DNA of 64,000 nt from NCBI RefSeq assembly GCF_014647875.1, contig NZ_BMQA01000003.1, positions 62,001 to 126,000 on the forward strand. Direction: 5' to 3'. Position numbers and translations under genes: made by a program. Shown here piece by piece: positions 8,256 through 17,083 of the stretch. Source of the stretch: Streptomyces brasiliensis (lineage in GTDB: Bacteria > Actinomycetota > Actinomycetes > Streptomycetales > Streptomycetaceae). The notes below the pieces were generated by a model. The model did no database searches. It was given only the letters and a program-made list of their open reading frames with translations, and had not been told where the DNA came from. How positions within the stretch are numbered: the first letter of the stretch is position 1; every line of letters starts with the position of its first letter.

Positions 8256-9277
8256 GTGGGCGTCACCTCGTTTGCCGGGTCGACGGCCACCGGCGCAGAG
8301 GGTGCGGCGGTGTGCGGCGGCCCGGCCCGGCGGGCCCGGACGCCGATCCGGCGGCCGGAGCGTGCGGGCGTGATGAGGACGGCCAGGCAGCCGCCGACGA
8401 GGGCGATCCCGATCCAGCCGAAGGCCGGGAGCCGTTCCCCGACGACGAGCACCGCCAGCACGGCCGCGACAGCCGGCTCCAGGAGCGACAGGGTGGTCGC
8501 CGTGCTGGCGGGAACGTGCGCAAGTCCCCGGCCGAACAGGAGGTACCCGGCGAACATCGGCACGATCGCCATGTATGCGCCGACACCGGCATTGGACCAG
8601 GAGTCGACCAGGGGCGCGCCCGTGACCAGCAGGACGGGCAGGAGCAGCAGCCCGCCGAGCCCGAAGATCGAGCCCATCGCCGCACGCGAGGCGATCCCGT
8701 TGCTGATGAGCCGGTGGGCCGCCCACGAATACACCGCGTATGTCACGGCGGCCAACAGGCCGAGCACCACCCCGAGCATCGTGGCCGCTGTGGAGGTCGG
8801 GTCGGCACCGTCGCGGCTGCGCGTCGCTTCCGCCACGCACAACAGCACGGTGCCGAGCAGGCCGATGGCCGCTCCGAACATCCAGCGGCGGGTGAGGCGC
8901 CTGCGGTCCACGACGCGCTCGATGAGGGCCGATGCCAGCGGCGCCGTCCCGATCGAGATCACCGTTCCCGCGGCCACTCCGGCCAGATGCATCGAGCTGT
9001 AGAACCCCAGCGGGTACACGCCCACCGCGGCGGCCCCCAGGAGCACGGTGCCCGTCCGGGCGCACAGTTCGCGGGCCTGCCCCTTTATCCGGGGTGCGGC
9101 CACCACCGCCTGGAGGATTCCGCCGAGCCCCATGGCCGCAGCCCCAATTGCCAGCGGTCCCACGGCCGGAGCGAACGTCGCCACCGTGCCCGTCGTGCCC
9201 CACAGCACCGATGCTGTGAGCACGCACAGTGCCCCGACGCTCGTCGAGCGGGCACCGCTTCCCGTGGTTCGACTCAC
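8252..9277 (-). CDS. EamA-family (DMT superfamily) transporter
   Basis: A 341-residue integral membrane protein with about ten hydrophobic segments in two EamA repeats (for example VGALCVLTASVLWGTTGTVA and MLGVVLGLLAAVTYAVYSWA). The terminal LEPAVAAVLAVLVVGERL is the usual EamA signature, followed by a Pro/Ala/Arg-rich cytoplasmic tail. These are exporters or permeases of small metabolites; the substrate is unknown. Its ATG overlaps the TetR stop codon (ATGA), so it is translationally coupled to and presumably repressed by that regulator. Confidence 0.9.
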   Translation of the reverse strand: MSRTTGSGARSTSVGALCVLTASVLWGTTGTVATFAPAVGPLAIGAAAMGLGGILQAVVAAPRIKGQARELCARTGTVLLGAAAVGVYPLGFYSSMHLAGVAAGTVISIGTAPLASALIERVVDRRRLTRRWMFGAAIGLLGTVLLCVAEATRSRDGADPTSTAATMLGVVLGLLAAVTYAVYSWAAHRLISNGIASRAAMGSIFGLGGLLLLPVLLVTGAPLVDSWSNAGVGAYMAIVPMFAGYLLFGRGLAHVPASTATTLSLLEPAVAAVLAVLVVGERLPAFGWIGIALVGGCLAVLITPARSGRRIGVRARRAGPPHTAAPSAPVAVDPANEVTPT

Positions 9278-9879
9278 AGCTGCTCCAGCAGCTCTGCCGC
9301 AAGCACACGCGCCTGTCGGATCCGGGAGCTCCCGCCTTCCAGTCCGGCGCGCACCGTCGCACCCTCCAGCAGGAACGACAGATGCTCCGCGGTCACGTGT
9401 ACCTGTTCGGGACGGCCGGGCAGCAGCTCTTCGAGGTGTTTCACGAGCAGGGCTTCGACGTCCTCCTTGTAGCGGCGTACGACCGCCCGCCCCTCGTCAC
9501 CGGCAGGCAGCTCGGCGGCGACGTTCAGCAGTCCGCAACCGCGAAATCCCTGCTCGTACTCGAATTCCGCGTGGTCGACGTAGGCATCGAACACGGCCAG
9601 CACACGGCCGCGCGCGTCCTGGGCCCGCTCCAGCCGCGCGCGGTACAGACCCAGCCACTCCTCGTGGCGCCCCTCAAGGTAGGCCTGCACCAGCTCGGCC
9701 TTGGACGCGAAGTTGTTGTACAGGCTCTTCTTCGCCACGCCCGCCTGGTCAGTGATCGTGTCGATCCCGGTCGCCGACACGCCATCGGCGTAGAAGCGGT
9801 GTGCCGCAGCTCGCAGCAATCGCTCCCGGGCGGGGCGCCGTCGCACGGCCCCGCCCGTCTTTTCGACGGCCTCGTCCAT
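9274..9879 (-). CDS. TetR-family transcriptional regulator
   Basis: A 201-residue TetR repressor. N-terminal HTH: RERLLRAAAHRFYADGVSAT, then ITDQAGVAKKSLYNNFASKA; a divergent effector domain follows. The start at 9879 is preferred over the one 12 nt upstream because the family begins shortly before the conserved helix. Directly upstream lies a perfect 11-bp inverted repeat that must be its operator. It forms an operon with the EamA transporter, so the likely role is ligand-induced efflux. Confidence 0.9.
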   Translation of the reverse strand: MDEAVEKTGGAVRRRPARERLLRAAAHRFYADGVSATGIDTITDQAGVAKKSLYNNFASKAELVQAYLEGRHEEWLGLYRARLERAQDARGRVLAVFDAYVDHAEFEYEQGFRGCGLLNVAAELPAGDEGRAVVRRYKEDVEALLVKHLEELLPGRPEQVHVTAEHLSFLLEGATVRAGLEGGSSRIRQARVLAAELLEQL

Positions 9880-9889
9880 CACACACTCC

Positions 9890-9917
9890 AAAGTAGGTAG
9901 ATAGGGCTACCTACTTT
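9890..9917. promoter_or_regulatory. TetR operator, perfect inverted repeat
   Basis: AAAGTAGGTAG (9890-9900), six bases, then CTACCTACTTT (9907-9917), an exact 11-bp inverted repeat. It begins 11 bp upstream of the TetR start codon, where it would cover the promoter. Confidence 0.8.
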
Positions 9918-9949
9918 AGCGTGCTGGTCCGTGATCCGCGCAACGTGCG

Positions 9950-10215
9950 CGTGATGCGACCGGCCGGGTGGGTATTCGTCCCGGGCGAGGAACTTGTCGG
10001 CCGGCAGGCGGGTGATGCCCCGGTCCTGCACGACGAAGCCGACCATCCTGAGGACGGCGCGCCTACCGCGCGGCGCCTCGGGGGCGCTCAGTGCGGGGCC
10101 GAACTCGGTGAGGTCCGATTCCTCGATCGTGCCGGACGCGAGGGCGTGCAGGAACTCGCCGGACTCGAGAATCGCCTCGCGTTCGTCGATGACTACAGCG
10201 GCGTCGGCGAGGAGC
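9950..10215 (-). pseudogene. C-terminal remnant of an ornithine cyclodeaminase/mu-crystallin family protein
   Basis: The minus strand reads VVIDEREAILESGEFLHALA, SGTIEESDLTEFGPALS and RRAVLRMVGFVVQDRG. This is the pattern near the C-terminus of the ornithine cyclodeaminase family (V.VD.RE.A..E.GDL, then V.V..S.G.A.QD). There is no N-terminal part: upstream it merges, out of frame, into a Dps fragment. Confidence 0.5.
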
Positions 10216-10269
10216 CCGCCGGGCAGTCGCCCATGGCGGAGCGCCAGCCGTCCGTCGGGCCCGGCAGCG

Positions 10270-10537
10270 CGAACGCCGAGGCGATCGCCTCCGGCCGGCC
10301 GTCCGGCGGGAGACCGAGCGTCGCGGCCCGTTCGGCGACCGTGTCGGCGGCCTCGCGGATCACCGTCACCAGTTCGTCGAGCTGCAGGTGGATGGAGCGG
10401 AAGCGAGGCCCCACGATGTTCCAGTGCGCCTGCTTCCCGATCAGCGAGATCCCGAGGAGATCCACGAGGGTGCTCTGCAGCACGCTCCCGGCGACCTGAC
10501 GGGCCGCGTCGGGAATCGTGCTCTTCATGACAGTCAT
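10270..10537 (-). pseudogene. Dps/ferritin-like protein, N-terminal half only
   Basis: Good AAGGAG and ATG at 10537. The product begins MTVMKSTIPDAARQVAG, then shows LLGISLIGKQAHWNIVGPRF and HLQLDELV, the helix A/B region of Dps with the His/Trp of the ferroxidase site, and VAERAATLGLPPDG. After about 85 residues similarity stops and the frame ends at about 10193, fused to cyclodeaminase debris. The C-terminal helices needed for the four-helix bundle are missing, so it is presumed non-functional. Confidence 0.7.
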
Positions 10538-10646
10538 ACGGCGGTTCTCCTTGCGTAATCGTCTCCGGCGATACGGAGCAGCGCGATACGTTCCGGTGGC
10601 GGGGTGAGCGGTGGGCCCGCTCACTGGGCGTCGTCGTGGTGTGGGT

Positions 10647-10735
10647 TCAGGCGGTGTGGAGGGTGACGGCGGCATGGGCGGCGTCGGTGTCGCCCAGGGC
10701 GTTGAGCATGACGAAGTCGATCGCCGCCATCGCGT
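10647..10735 (-). pseudogene. C-terminal scrap of a third family IV esterase
   Basis: On the minus strand, IDFVMLNALGDTDAAHAAV and a short tail end at a stop at 10647-10649. This matches the HDFxMLNAL..T.AA.AA ending of the two esterases at 1835-4003. Only about 25 codons remain. The 10736-10864 interval holds nothing else recognisable. Confidence 0.6.
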
Positions 10736-10864
10736 TCACCGAGAACCGGGCCCCGCGCCGCCGCACCACGGGGTCTGTCCCTTCTCACCCCAGGTGCGGC
10801 CGGTGACCTGGTTGGAACAGATACCGACCTGCTCAACGAAGAGGATTTCGCCGCCCGGTTGTTC

Positions 10865-11893
10865 TCACTGTCCGCGGCGGCCGAGGACGAGCCGACCGAC
10901 CGGGGTGGGTGCAACCTCCACGCCGGTGAAGCCGCCGGCCCGCAGCTCCGCGGCCAGGTCCTCCGCGCTCACAACAGACGGGACCCCGCGGCAGTCGGCG
11001 ACGAGCGCGTCGAGGGATGCGCCCAGGCCGGCGGACGTCGAGCCGTCCGCCGGCGCGGCGATTTCCTGTGCGAGAAGTAGACCGCCCGGGGCGAGTGCGC
11101 GCCGGATGGCGGCCAGGGTGGACTCGCGGGTGTGGCTCGGGAAGAATGCCTGGGCCCAGTAGCAAACACCGTAGACCGCGTCGTCGTCGAGCTCCTGGGC
11201 ATTGGAGTGCCGGATGTCCAGGCGTGCGGCCACACCGGCGGCCTGGGCACGTTGCCGCAGTTCCTCGACGACGTCGGAGGCACGCTCGACGGTGACAGCT
11301 CGCAGGGCGGGGTACTCCACCAGCGTACTCAGCACGGCTCCGCCGACCCCGCTGCCGACGTCCAGCAGGGGACCGCCGGCGGCCAGCCGGTCACGGTACG
11401 CCGGTAGCGCGTCGTAGGCCATCGCGAACATGCTGCGCGCGGCCTCGGTGGGCCGGACGCCCCAGTCGCGGGCGATGACCAGCGCGTCCGACTCCCAGTC
11501 GTACGCGGTGGGCGGGGAGAAGGCAGAGTGCACCCGGTCGAGTGCCGCGTTCGATGCCTCCAGCACGGTCGCCAGTTCCACGCCGGAGGCGCCGGCGTGC
11601 AGAGCGCCGAACTCCGGGCTCAGCACGAAGGCGGGCGAGGAGTCGTCCGCCTTTCGGACCACCCCGGCAGCCTGGAGTACCTCGATGATCCGGCGGGCCC
11701 GGTCGGTGGTGATGTCACTGACGGTGGCGAGGGCCTCCACGGTGATGGGCCGGGTCAGAAGGTCGAGCGTCTTCGTGTCCGATGCCGCCTGCAGCAGAGC
11801 GAGCAGCTCGGCACCCCGCGCCCACTGCTGTATCTGTGCACGCCCGGCGAAGGCCGCCTGCAGGGCGCCGAGTTCTGCGAGCCGTTCGTCCAT
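10865..11893 (-). CDS. SAM-dependent methyltransferase with N-terminal winged helix (O-methyltransferase-like)
   Basis: A 342-residue two-domain protein. Residues about 25-110 form the dimerising winged-helix domain typical of plant-type/antibiotic O-methyltransferases (LLTRPITVEALATVSDITTD, RRIIEVLQAAGVV). The catalytic domain contains LLDVGSGVGGAVLSTL (SAM motif I), VERASDVVEELRQRA and LAPGGLLLAQE. It is the distal gene of a minus-strand series (regulator, hydrolase, monooxygenase, SDR, this gene), suggesting modification of a small aromatic or polyketide-like substrate. The acceptor is unknown. Confidence 0.82.
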   Translation of the reverse strand: MDERLAELGALQAAFAGRAQIQQWARGAELLALLQAASDTKTLDLLTRPITVEALATVSDITTDRARRIIEVLQAAGVVRKADDSSPAFVLSPEFGALHAGASGVELATVLEASNAALDRVHSAFSPPTAYDWESDALVIARDWGVRPTEAARSMFAMAYDALPAYRDRLAAGGPLLDVGSGVGGAVLSTLVEYPALRAVTVERASDVVEELRQRAQAAGVAARLDIRHSNAQELDDDAVYGVCYWAQAFFPSHTRESTLAAIRRALAPGGLLLAQEIAAPADGSTSAGLGASLDALVADCRGVPSVVSAEDLAAELRAGGFTGVEVAPTPVGRLVLGRRGQ

Positions 11894-12105
11894 CGTGATC
11901 TTCCTTCTCGTGGGGTACCGATCGCTGCGACCGCGAGATCGACGCGGGGCCGGTGGTCCGATCCGGGGGAGCTCCCCGCGCCGGCCTAGGTGGTCTCAGG
12001 GGCTTGGCGACTGAGTCCTGATTCCCTCGGTGAGGGCCCGTCGGCCCTCACCGGTGCGCCGGGTGTGTGGTTGTCAGGACTGTCGCGGGGTCGGGCCTGC
12101 CGCCG

Positions 12106-12798
12106 TCACCAGGGGAGCACGCCGGCGCGGTCGGTAACCGTGCCGGTGGGCGTGTCGGGCCCCAGGGTGGCGATACGCACCGCCGCCTCCGCGCCCTCCT
12201 CGACGCTCTGCCCGATGTGGCCGGTGAACTCGGTCGCGGTCTGGCCGGGGTCCACCGCGTTGAAGCGGACGTCGGGGATCGTCCTGGCGTACTGCGTGGT
12301 CAGCATGGTGACCGCGCTCTTCGACGAGCCGTAGGCGGCGAGCGGATACTGCGACTCGACCCGCTCCGGGTCGTGGGTCAGCGTGAACGACCCCATACCG
12401 CTGGTGACGTTGACGACGGACGGGGCGGCCGCCTTCCGCAACAGGGGCAGGAACGCGTGCGTGACGCGCACCAGGCCGAAGACGTTGGTTTCGTAGACGT
12501 GGCGGATCTGGTCGGCCGTCATGTCCTCGGGGGCCGTCACTTCACCGAGGATCCCGGCGTTGTTGACGAGAATGTCCAGGTGGCCGGCCCGCGCCCCCAG
12601 CGTCTCGACCGCCGCGTCGACCGACGCGTCGTCGGTCACGTCCAGCTGGACGAAGTCGGCGCCGAGCCGGTCGGCGGCCTTGCGTCCGTTCTCGGCGTCC
12701 CGGGCTCCGATCCAGACCGTCTGGCCCGCCTGGACGAGTCTGCGCGCGATCTCGTGGCCGAGGCCTCTGTTGCCGCCGGTGATCAATGTGGTGGTCAT
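12106..12798 (-). CDS. Short-chain dehydrogenase/reductase
   Basis: A 230-residue classical SDR: TGGNRGLG cofactor loop, LDVTDDASV, NNAG, Ser in NVTSGMGSF and YGSSK catalytic pair, PGQTATEFTG. The start at 12798 has a purine-rich AAGAGAGA upstream. It is a paralogue (same subgroup, ending GVLPW versus DIPW) of the SDR at 6701-7426. It lies between the monooxygenase and the methyltransferase in the minus-strand group. Substrate unknown. Confidence 0.87.
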   Translation of the reverse strand: MTTTLITGGNRGLGHEIARRLVQAGQTVWIGARDAENGRKAADRLGADFVQLDVTDDASVDAAVETLGARAGHLDILVNNAGILGEVTAPEDMTADQIRHVYETNVFGLVRVTHAFLPLLRKAAAPSVVNVTSGMGSFTLTHDPERVESQYPLAAYGSSKSAVTMLTTQYARTIPDVRFNAVDPGQTATEFTGHIGQSVEEGAEAAVRIATLGPDTPTGTVTDRAGVLPW

Positions 12799-12888
12799 GT
12801 CGTGTCTCTCTTGTGCGTGTCGTCGCAGCGGGTGCTCCCGCACAAGCGGTCACCGGGAGCACCCGCGGGATCGGTTCGTGGTGGTGCG

Positions 12889-12914
12889 GCCCGCCGGCGT
12901 CGATGCCGGCGGGC
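12889..12914. terminator. Perfect 10-bp GC hairpin after the ABM gene
   Basis: GCCCGCCGGC, loop GTCGAT, then the exact complement. It begins 9 nt beyond the stop of the ABM gene on the minus strand, so it may terminate or attenuate transcription before the SDR. Confidence 0.5.
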
Positions 12915-12922
12915 GTCCGGCG

Positions 12923-13246
12923 TTAGTGGGCGGGGCGGAACGGGCGCAGGAGGCGGATGCCGTCCTCGATGGACCCGTCGATCAGTTCGAGCATCTGCGG
13001 GACGAGTTCCTGCATCCGGGGCGCGGCGAGGTGGGCGTCGAGGTGGGCGCGGGTCTCCCAGCGTTCGTAGATGACGAATTCGCCGGGCCTGCCCTCGACT
13101 TCGTGGGCCTCGTAGTCGATGTTGCCGGGGTCGTTGCGCGAGGGGGTGACGGCGGCGGTGACGAACGCCTTGAGGTCGGCCTCCCTGCCCGCCTTCGCCT
13201 TCGCGTCCCAGACGACGGTCACGTATCCGTTGGGTGTTGCGGTCAT
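12923..13246 (-). CDS. Antibiotic biosynthesis monooxygenase (ABM) domain protein
   Basis: A 107-residue single-domain protein with the ABM/YgiN ferredoxin-like fold: VTVVWDAKAKAGREADLKAF, DPGNIDYEAHEV, FVIYERWETRAHLDAHLAAP. Members are cofactor-free quinol or anthrone monooxygenases. The start at 13246 has GGAAA upstream. It is sandwiched between a chloroperoxidase-like hydrolase and an SDR, consistent with redox modification or detoxification of a quinone-like compound. A purely detoxifying role is as likely as a biosynthetic one. Confidence 0.85.
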   Translation of the reverse strand: MTATPNGYVTVVWDAKAKAGREADLKAFVTAAVTPSRNDPGNIDYEAHEVEGRPGEFVIYERWETRAHLDAHLAAPRMQELVPQMLELIDGSIEDGIRLLRPFRPAH

Positions 13247-13314
13247 GGTGGTTTCCTTTTCTGTTCCGTGTTGTGTTCCGTGCTGACGGGCTGTGTGTCG
13301 GTACCGGGCCGGTG

Positions 13315-14139
13315 TCAGCTCTCGATGAAGTCGAGGAGGTCGGCGTTGATGATGTCGGCGTTGACGGTGCACATGCCGTGCGACAGCCCCGGGTAGACCT
13401 TCAGGCGCGCGTTCTTGACCAACGTGACCGCCATCTCGGCGGAGTCGGCGATCGCGACGATCTGGTCGTCGTCGCCGTGCATGATGAGCGTGGGCACGTC
13501 GATCGCCCGGAGGTCGTCGGTGAAGTCGGTCTCCGAGAACGCCTTGATCCCCTCGTAGTGCGCCTGTGCGCTGCCGGTCATTCCCTGGCGCCACCAGTTC
13601 TGGATGACGCCCTGGGAGATGTCCGCGCCCGGGCGGTTGAACCCGTAGAACGGCCCGGAGGCGAGGTCGAGGTAGAACTGGGAGCGGTTGGTGGCCACGG
13701 CCTCGCGGAAGCCGTCGAAGACCTCGACCGGCAGCCCTCCCGGGTTCGATTCGGTCTGGACCATGAGCGGCGGGACCGCTCCGATGAGGACGGCCTTGGC
13801 GACCCGCCCGGCACCGTGCCTGGCGACGTACCGGGCGACCTCTCCACCACCCGTGGAGTGGCCGACGTGGACGATGTCACGCAGGCCGAGGTGCGCCACC
13901 ACGGCGGCGGCGTCCGCCGCGTAGTGGTCCATGTCGTGCCCGTGGCCGACCTGGGCGGAGCGCCCGTGCCCGCGGCGGTCGTGGGCGATGACACGGTAGC
14001 CGTGCTGGACGAGGAACAGCAGCTGGGCGTCCCAGTCGTCCGAGCTCAGCGGCCAGCCGTGGTGGAACATGACCGGCCGCCCCGAGCCCCAGTCCTTGTA
14101 GAAGATTTCGGTTCCGTCGCCGGCGGTGACGAACGGCAT
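13315..14139 (-). CDS. Alpha/beta hydrolase, cofactor-free chloroperoxidase-like
   Basis: A 274-residue alpha/beta hydrolase very close in pattern to non-haem (cofactor-free) haloperoxidases and esterases: [18 protein letters not shown] start, [12 protein letters not shown], nucleophile GHSTGGG (Ser95), acid in GDDDQIV (Asp224 region) and GLSHGM (His254). GAGGAG precedes the ATG at 14139. Its 5' region is a 123-bp block repeated before the aldehyde dehydrogenase at 21568. Haloperoxidase activity in this family is usually perhydrolysis; the physiological substrate is unknown. Confidence 0.88.
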   Translation of the reverse strand: MPFVTAGDGTEIFYKDWGSGRPVMFHHGWPLSSDDWDAQLLFLVQHGYRVIAHDRRGHGRSAQVGHGHDMDHYAADAAAVVAHLGLRDIVHVGHSTGGGEVARYVARHGAGRVAKAVLIGAVPPLMVQTESNPGGLPVEVFDGFREAVATNRSQFYLDLASGPFYGFNRPGADISQGVIQNWWRQGMTGSAQAHYEGIKAFSETDFTDDLRAIDVPTLIMHGDDDQIVAIADSAEMAVTLVKNARLKVYPGLSHGMCTVNADIINADLLDFIES

Positions 14140-14260
14140 GGTCTGCTCCTCGTGGTCTCGCCCGGGTACCGGGCGGTTTCGATGTCTCCACGAGAATGGC
14201 TCGGCCACCGTACCGACAGCCTCCGTCAGCTGACTGACATCCGGCCGACGGCACGCTTAC
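14138..14260. repeat. Duplicated promoter/leader, copy 1
   Basis: This 123-bp block upstream of the chloroperoxidase-like gene matches 21567-21689, upstream of the aldehyde dehydrogenase, at 118 of 123 positions without gaps. It includes the ribosome-binding site, a GGGTACC-centred inverted repeat and the palindrome GTCAGCTGAC at 14225-14234. The two coding regions that follow are unrelated. Confidence 0.9.
14225..14234. promoter_or_regulatory. Palindrome GTCAGCTGAC, candidate activator/repressor site
   Basis: Ten-base perfect palindrome, followed by TGACATCC, inside the duplicated promoter. An identical copy occurs at 21654-21663. It is a plausible binding site of a shared regulator, for example the adjacent LAL protein; this link is inference. 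Confidence 0.4.
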
Positions 14261-14299
14261 TTCAGTACCGGGGCAGTGCTGAGACCCGACCGGTAGCTC

Positions 14300-17083
14300 T
14301 CACAGCCGGGTGGCCGAAGGCTCGGGAGGCAGCGCCTCCAGTGCGTCGCGGAGCTCGGCCCGCGATGTGATCCCCAGCTTCGGGAACACATGGTAGAGAT
14401 GCGACGACACGGTCCGCGGCGAAAGGAACAGACGCGACGCGATCTGCGGGTTCGACAGCCCCGTCGCCGCCAGCCTGGCGACCTCCAGCTCCTGCGGGGT
14501 GAGGGCCTCACCGGCCTTGCCCCGGCCGGTCCGCGTCATGCCGGTGGCGCGGAGCTCCGCCGCGGCCCGGGCCTCCCACGAACGGGCCCCGAGCTCCTCG
14601 AAGCAGCCGCGGGCGGCGGCCAGCTGCACCCGGGCGTCACGGTTGAGTCCTTGCCGGCGAAGCGCTTCGCCGTACGCCAGACGAGCACGGCCGACCTCGA
14701 AGGGCCACTGCTCGACGCCCGGCAGTGCGAGGGCCTCCTCGAAGCACCGGACCGTGTCCTCGGCAGGCGATGTCATCGCCGTGACCGTGGCCGAGCTCAG
14801 CGCGAGCCGCGACGAGAGGTGGCCGACACCGGCGTCGCGCAGCGCGTCCGCGTGCCGTCGCGCCTCCGCGTGCCGCCCGGTGCGCACGGCGGCCTCGACG
14901 AGGTCCGGCGCGGACCACACGGCCTCGGGGTTGAACGGCGGCAGCACACCCGGGGCGCAGATCGCTGTGGCGTGCCGGAAGGCCGTCTCGAAGTCGGCGG
15001 CGCCGAGGGCCGCCCGGGCCGCCGCCTGGTGGGCGCAGTTCTCCAGCCGCCGCAGTCCCCTGGGCCCCGACCACTCCCAGACGGCCTCGCAGTGGCGGCG
15101 GCACGCGTCGAGGTCGCCGCGCTGGGCCGCGGCCATCGCGGCGACGTAGTGCCCCACCTGGGCGAACAAGTGGTATCCCGTCTCCTCGGACAGTGCGATG
15201 AGCTCGTCCGCGGCGTCGGCCGACGGCTGCCACCGGCCGGTGTAAAGGTCGTCCAGGGCGACGAACATCAGGGCCGGCATGCTCGACCCCACCGCGCCGC
15301 CGTCGCGTATGACCCGGGACACGGCCTCGCGGCAGCCCGGAAGCCGGTCGAGGTAGGAGGCGGTCAGGGCGGTGCGGACGACCACGTCGGCGTCACTCTG
15401 GTCCCTCAGCCGCGAGATCTCCTCGTCCAGGCGGCGCAGCATGCCGTCGGTGACGGAGCCGAGGTCGTGGTGGACGCGCCCCAGGGACGCCGCGGCGGCG
15501 GGTGCCGCCTCGGGGATCCGGGCGAGCATGTCGACCAGAGGCTGCCAGTGCTCGGGCCGGCCCGAGTACTGGCTGGCGAGGGTGAGGGTGAACAGCGCGG
15601 TCTCCAGCTCGCCGGACGGCGGACCGGGCGACATCGGCACCTGCTCGATCGCCTCCATCAGCAGCGCGTGGGCGGTGTCGGCGTCGCCTTCCGTGACGAG
15701 CACGAGGAAGCCGGCCGTCGCGGCCGCCGAGAGCGACCGGGCCACCGGATCGCCCTCGACCTCACGCATGATCTCGTGGCTGACCTCCAGATGACCCGCG
15801 ACCCAGGCGGCGACGTAGGCGGCCTGCGACAGGCGGCGTCTGCGGGCCGCCCGGTCGGGACTCAGCTCGGCCGCGCGCCGCAGCCTCGCGATCGCGCCGT
15901 CGGCGTCACCGCGTCGCAGGCTGCTGCGGGCCGCCGACTCCACGACGGCGGCGACCGCCTCGTCGGGCGCCGTCGTGGCTCTCGCGAGGTGATCACCGCG
16001 CCGCTCGGGCTGGTCGCCCAGCGCGTCGGCCAGCCGGCGGTGGGCGCCGCGCCGCTGCTCGCCGGTGGAACCGTCGACCACCGCGGTCCTGACCAGCGGG
16101 TGCCTGAAGCGCACCGCGCGGCCGTTCTCCGCGACCATGACCAGATGGTCGCGCTCCGCGGGAGCGAGTTCCTCAAGACTGCCCGGCCCGCCGGCCGCCT
16201 CGAGGACGCCGATGTCGCCGGAGCCCTCGAGAGCCGCGAGCAGCAGTACCTCGCGCGTTCTCTGCGGCAGTCGTCCGACGCGGGCGCCGTACAGAGCGCG
16301 CACGTCCCGCCCCGGACCGCTCGCCCACCTCGCCCCTTGGCCGTGCCGGTCACTGGACACCCCGGTGGACCCGGCGAACTCGAGCAGAGCCAGGGGGTTT
16401 CCCTGCGCCTCGTGCGCCACGGTCGAAAGAACCCGGCGGGGAAGGTGGGCGAAGCGCCGGGACAGCAGCCGCAGGGCGTCCGCCTCACCCAGCGGCGCGA
16501 TCTCGAGCTCCGGCAGACCGGTGGACCGGAAGGATTCGCCGGAATCCGCTCGCTGTGCTCCGAGCAGCCCGATGCGGCGACCGCCCAGTCTTCTGGCGAC
16601 GAAACCCACCGCAGCCCGGCTCGCCTGGTCGACGGCATGAAAGTCATCGACCACGAGGAGCAACGGCCGCTCCTTCGCGGCCTCGTCGAACAGGGACAGT
16701 GCCGCGTTCAGGACGGCGATCCGGCTCGGCGCGGGACCGGCGCCGAGACCGAGGGCGACTTCGAGGGCCTCCCGCATGGAACGCGGCAGACGACCGACCT
16801 CGTCCGGCAGCGAGCCGACGAGCTGATGGAGCCCCGCGAAGCTGATGTCCGTCTCATACTCGACGCCGCTCCCGCGGACGACCCGCACTCCCTTCGCCAC
16901 CGCCAGCTCGGCGGTCGCGTCCAGGAGCGCCGTCTTCCCCACGCCCGGATCACCGGTGAGCAGCAGGACGGCTCCGTCCATCCCGGCCATGTCCAGGAAT
17001 GCCGCAAGCTCGGCGAGCTCGCCCTCCCGGCCGACCAGCCCGGTCGGGCCGACACCCATGTCTGTCCTTGACTTCGCCCGCAT
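14300..17083 (-). CDS. LuxR-family LAL-type transcriptional regulator
   Basis: A large ATP-binding regulator of about 927 residues. Near the N-terminus is an AAA-type P-loop (LLTGDPGVGKTALLDA) after GLVGREGELAEL. A long helical, TPR-like middle follows, then a C-terminal LuxR HTH (LTPQELEVARLAATGLSNPQ, then SPRTVSSHLYHVFPKLGI). The start at 17083 is chosen for GCGAGGGA upstream; 17125 and 17059 are alternatives. LAL proteins are usually pathway-specific activators responding to a small ligand. It sits immediately upstream, same strand, of the hydrolase-ABM-SDR-methyltransferase genes and is their likely activator. Confidence 0.9.
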   Translation of the reverse strand: MRAKSRTDMGVGPTGLVGREGELAELAAFLDMAGMDGAVLLLTGDPGVGKTALLDATAELAVAKGVRVVRGSGVEYETDISFAGLHQLVGSLPDEVGRLPRSMREALEVALGLGAGPAPSRIAVLNAALSLFDEAAKERPLLLVVDDFHAVDQASRAAVGFVARRLGGRRIGLLGAQRADSGESFRSTGLPELEIAPLGEADALRLLSRRFAHLPRRVLSTVAHEAQGNPLALLEFAGSTGVSSDRHGQGARWASGPGRDVRALYGARVGRLPQRTREVLLLAALEGSGDIGVLEAAGGPGSLEELAPAERDHLVMVAENGRAVRFRHPLVRTAVVDGSTGEQRRGAHRRLADALGDQPERRGDHLARATTAPDEAVAAVVESAARSSLRRGDADGAIARLRRAAELSPDRAARRRRLSQAAYVAAWVAGHLEVSHEIMREVEGDPVARSLSAAATAGFLVLVTEGDADTAHALLMEAIEQVPMSPGPPSGELETALFTLTLASQYSGRPEHWQPLVDMLARIPEAAPAAAASLGRVHHDLGSVTDGMLRRLDEEISRLRDQSDADVVVRTALTASYLDRLPGCREAVSRVIRDGGAVGSSMPALMFVALDDLYTGRWQPSADAADELIALSEETGYHLFAQVGHYVAAMAAAQRGDLDACRRHCEAVWEWSGPRGLRRLENCAHQAAARAALGAADFETAFRHATAICAPGVLPPFNPEAVWSAPDLVEAAVRTGRHAEARRHADALRDAGVGHLSSRLALSSATVTAMTSPAEDTVRCFEEALALPGVEQWPFEVGRARLAYGEALRRQGLNRDARVQLAAARGCFEELGARSWEARAAAELRATGMTRTGRGKAGEALTPQELEVARLAATGLSNPQIASRLFLSPRTVSSHLYHVFPKLGITSRAELRDALEALPPEPSATRL

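Noticed and set aside
10865..14139. Part of a polyketide or NRPS gene cluster
   Set aside because: No ketosynthase, acyl carrier, adenylation or condensation domain anywhere in the window.
14390..17071. Long plus-strand open frame opposite the LAL regulator
   Set aside because: Antisense shadow; the minus strand has P-loop and LuxR motifs, the plus translation has none.
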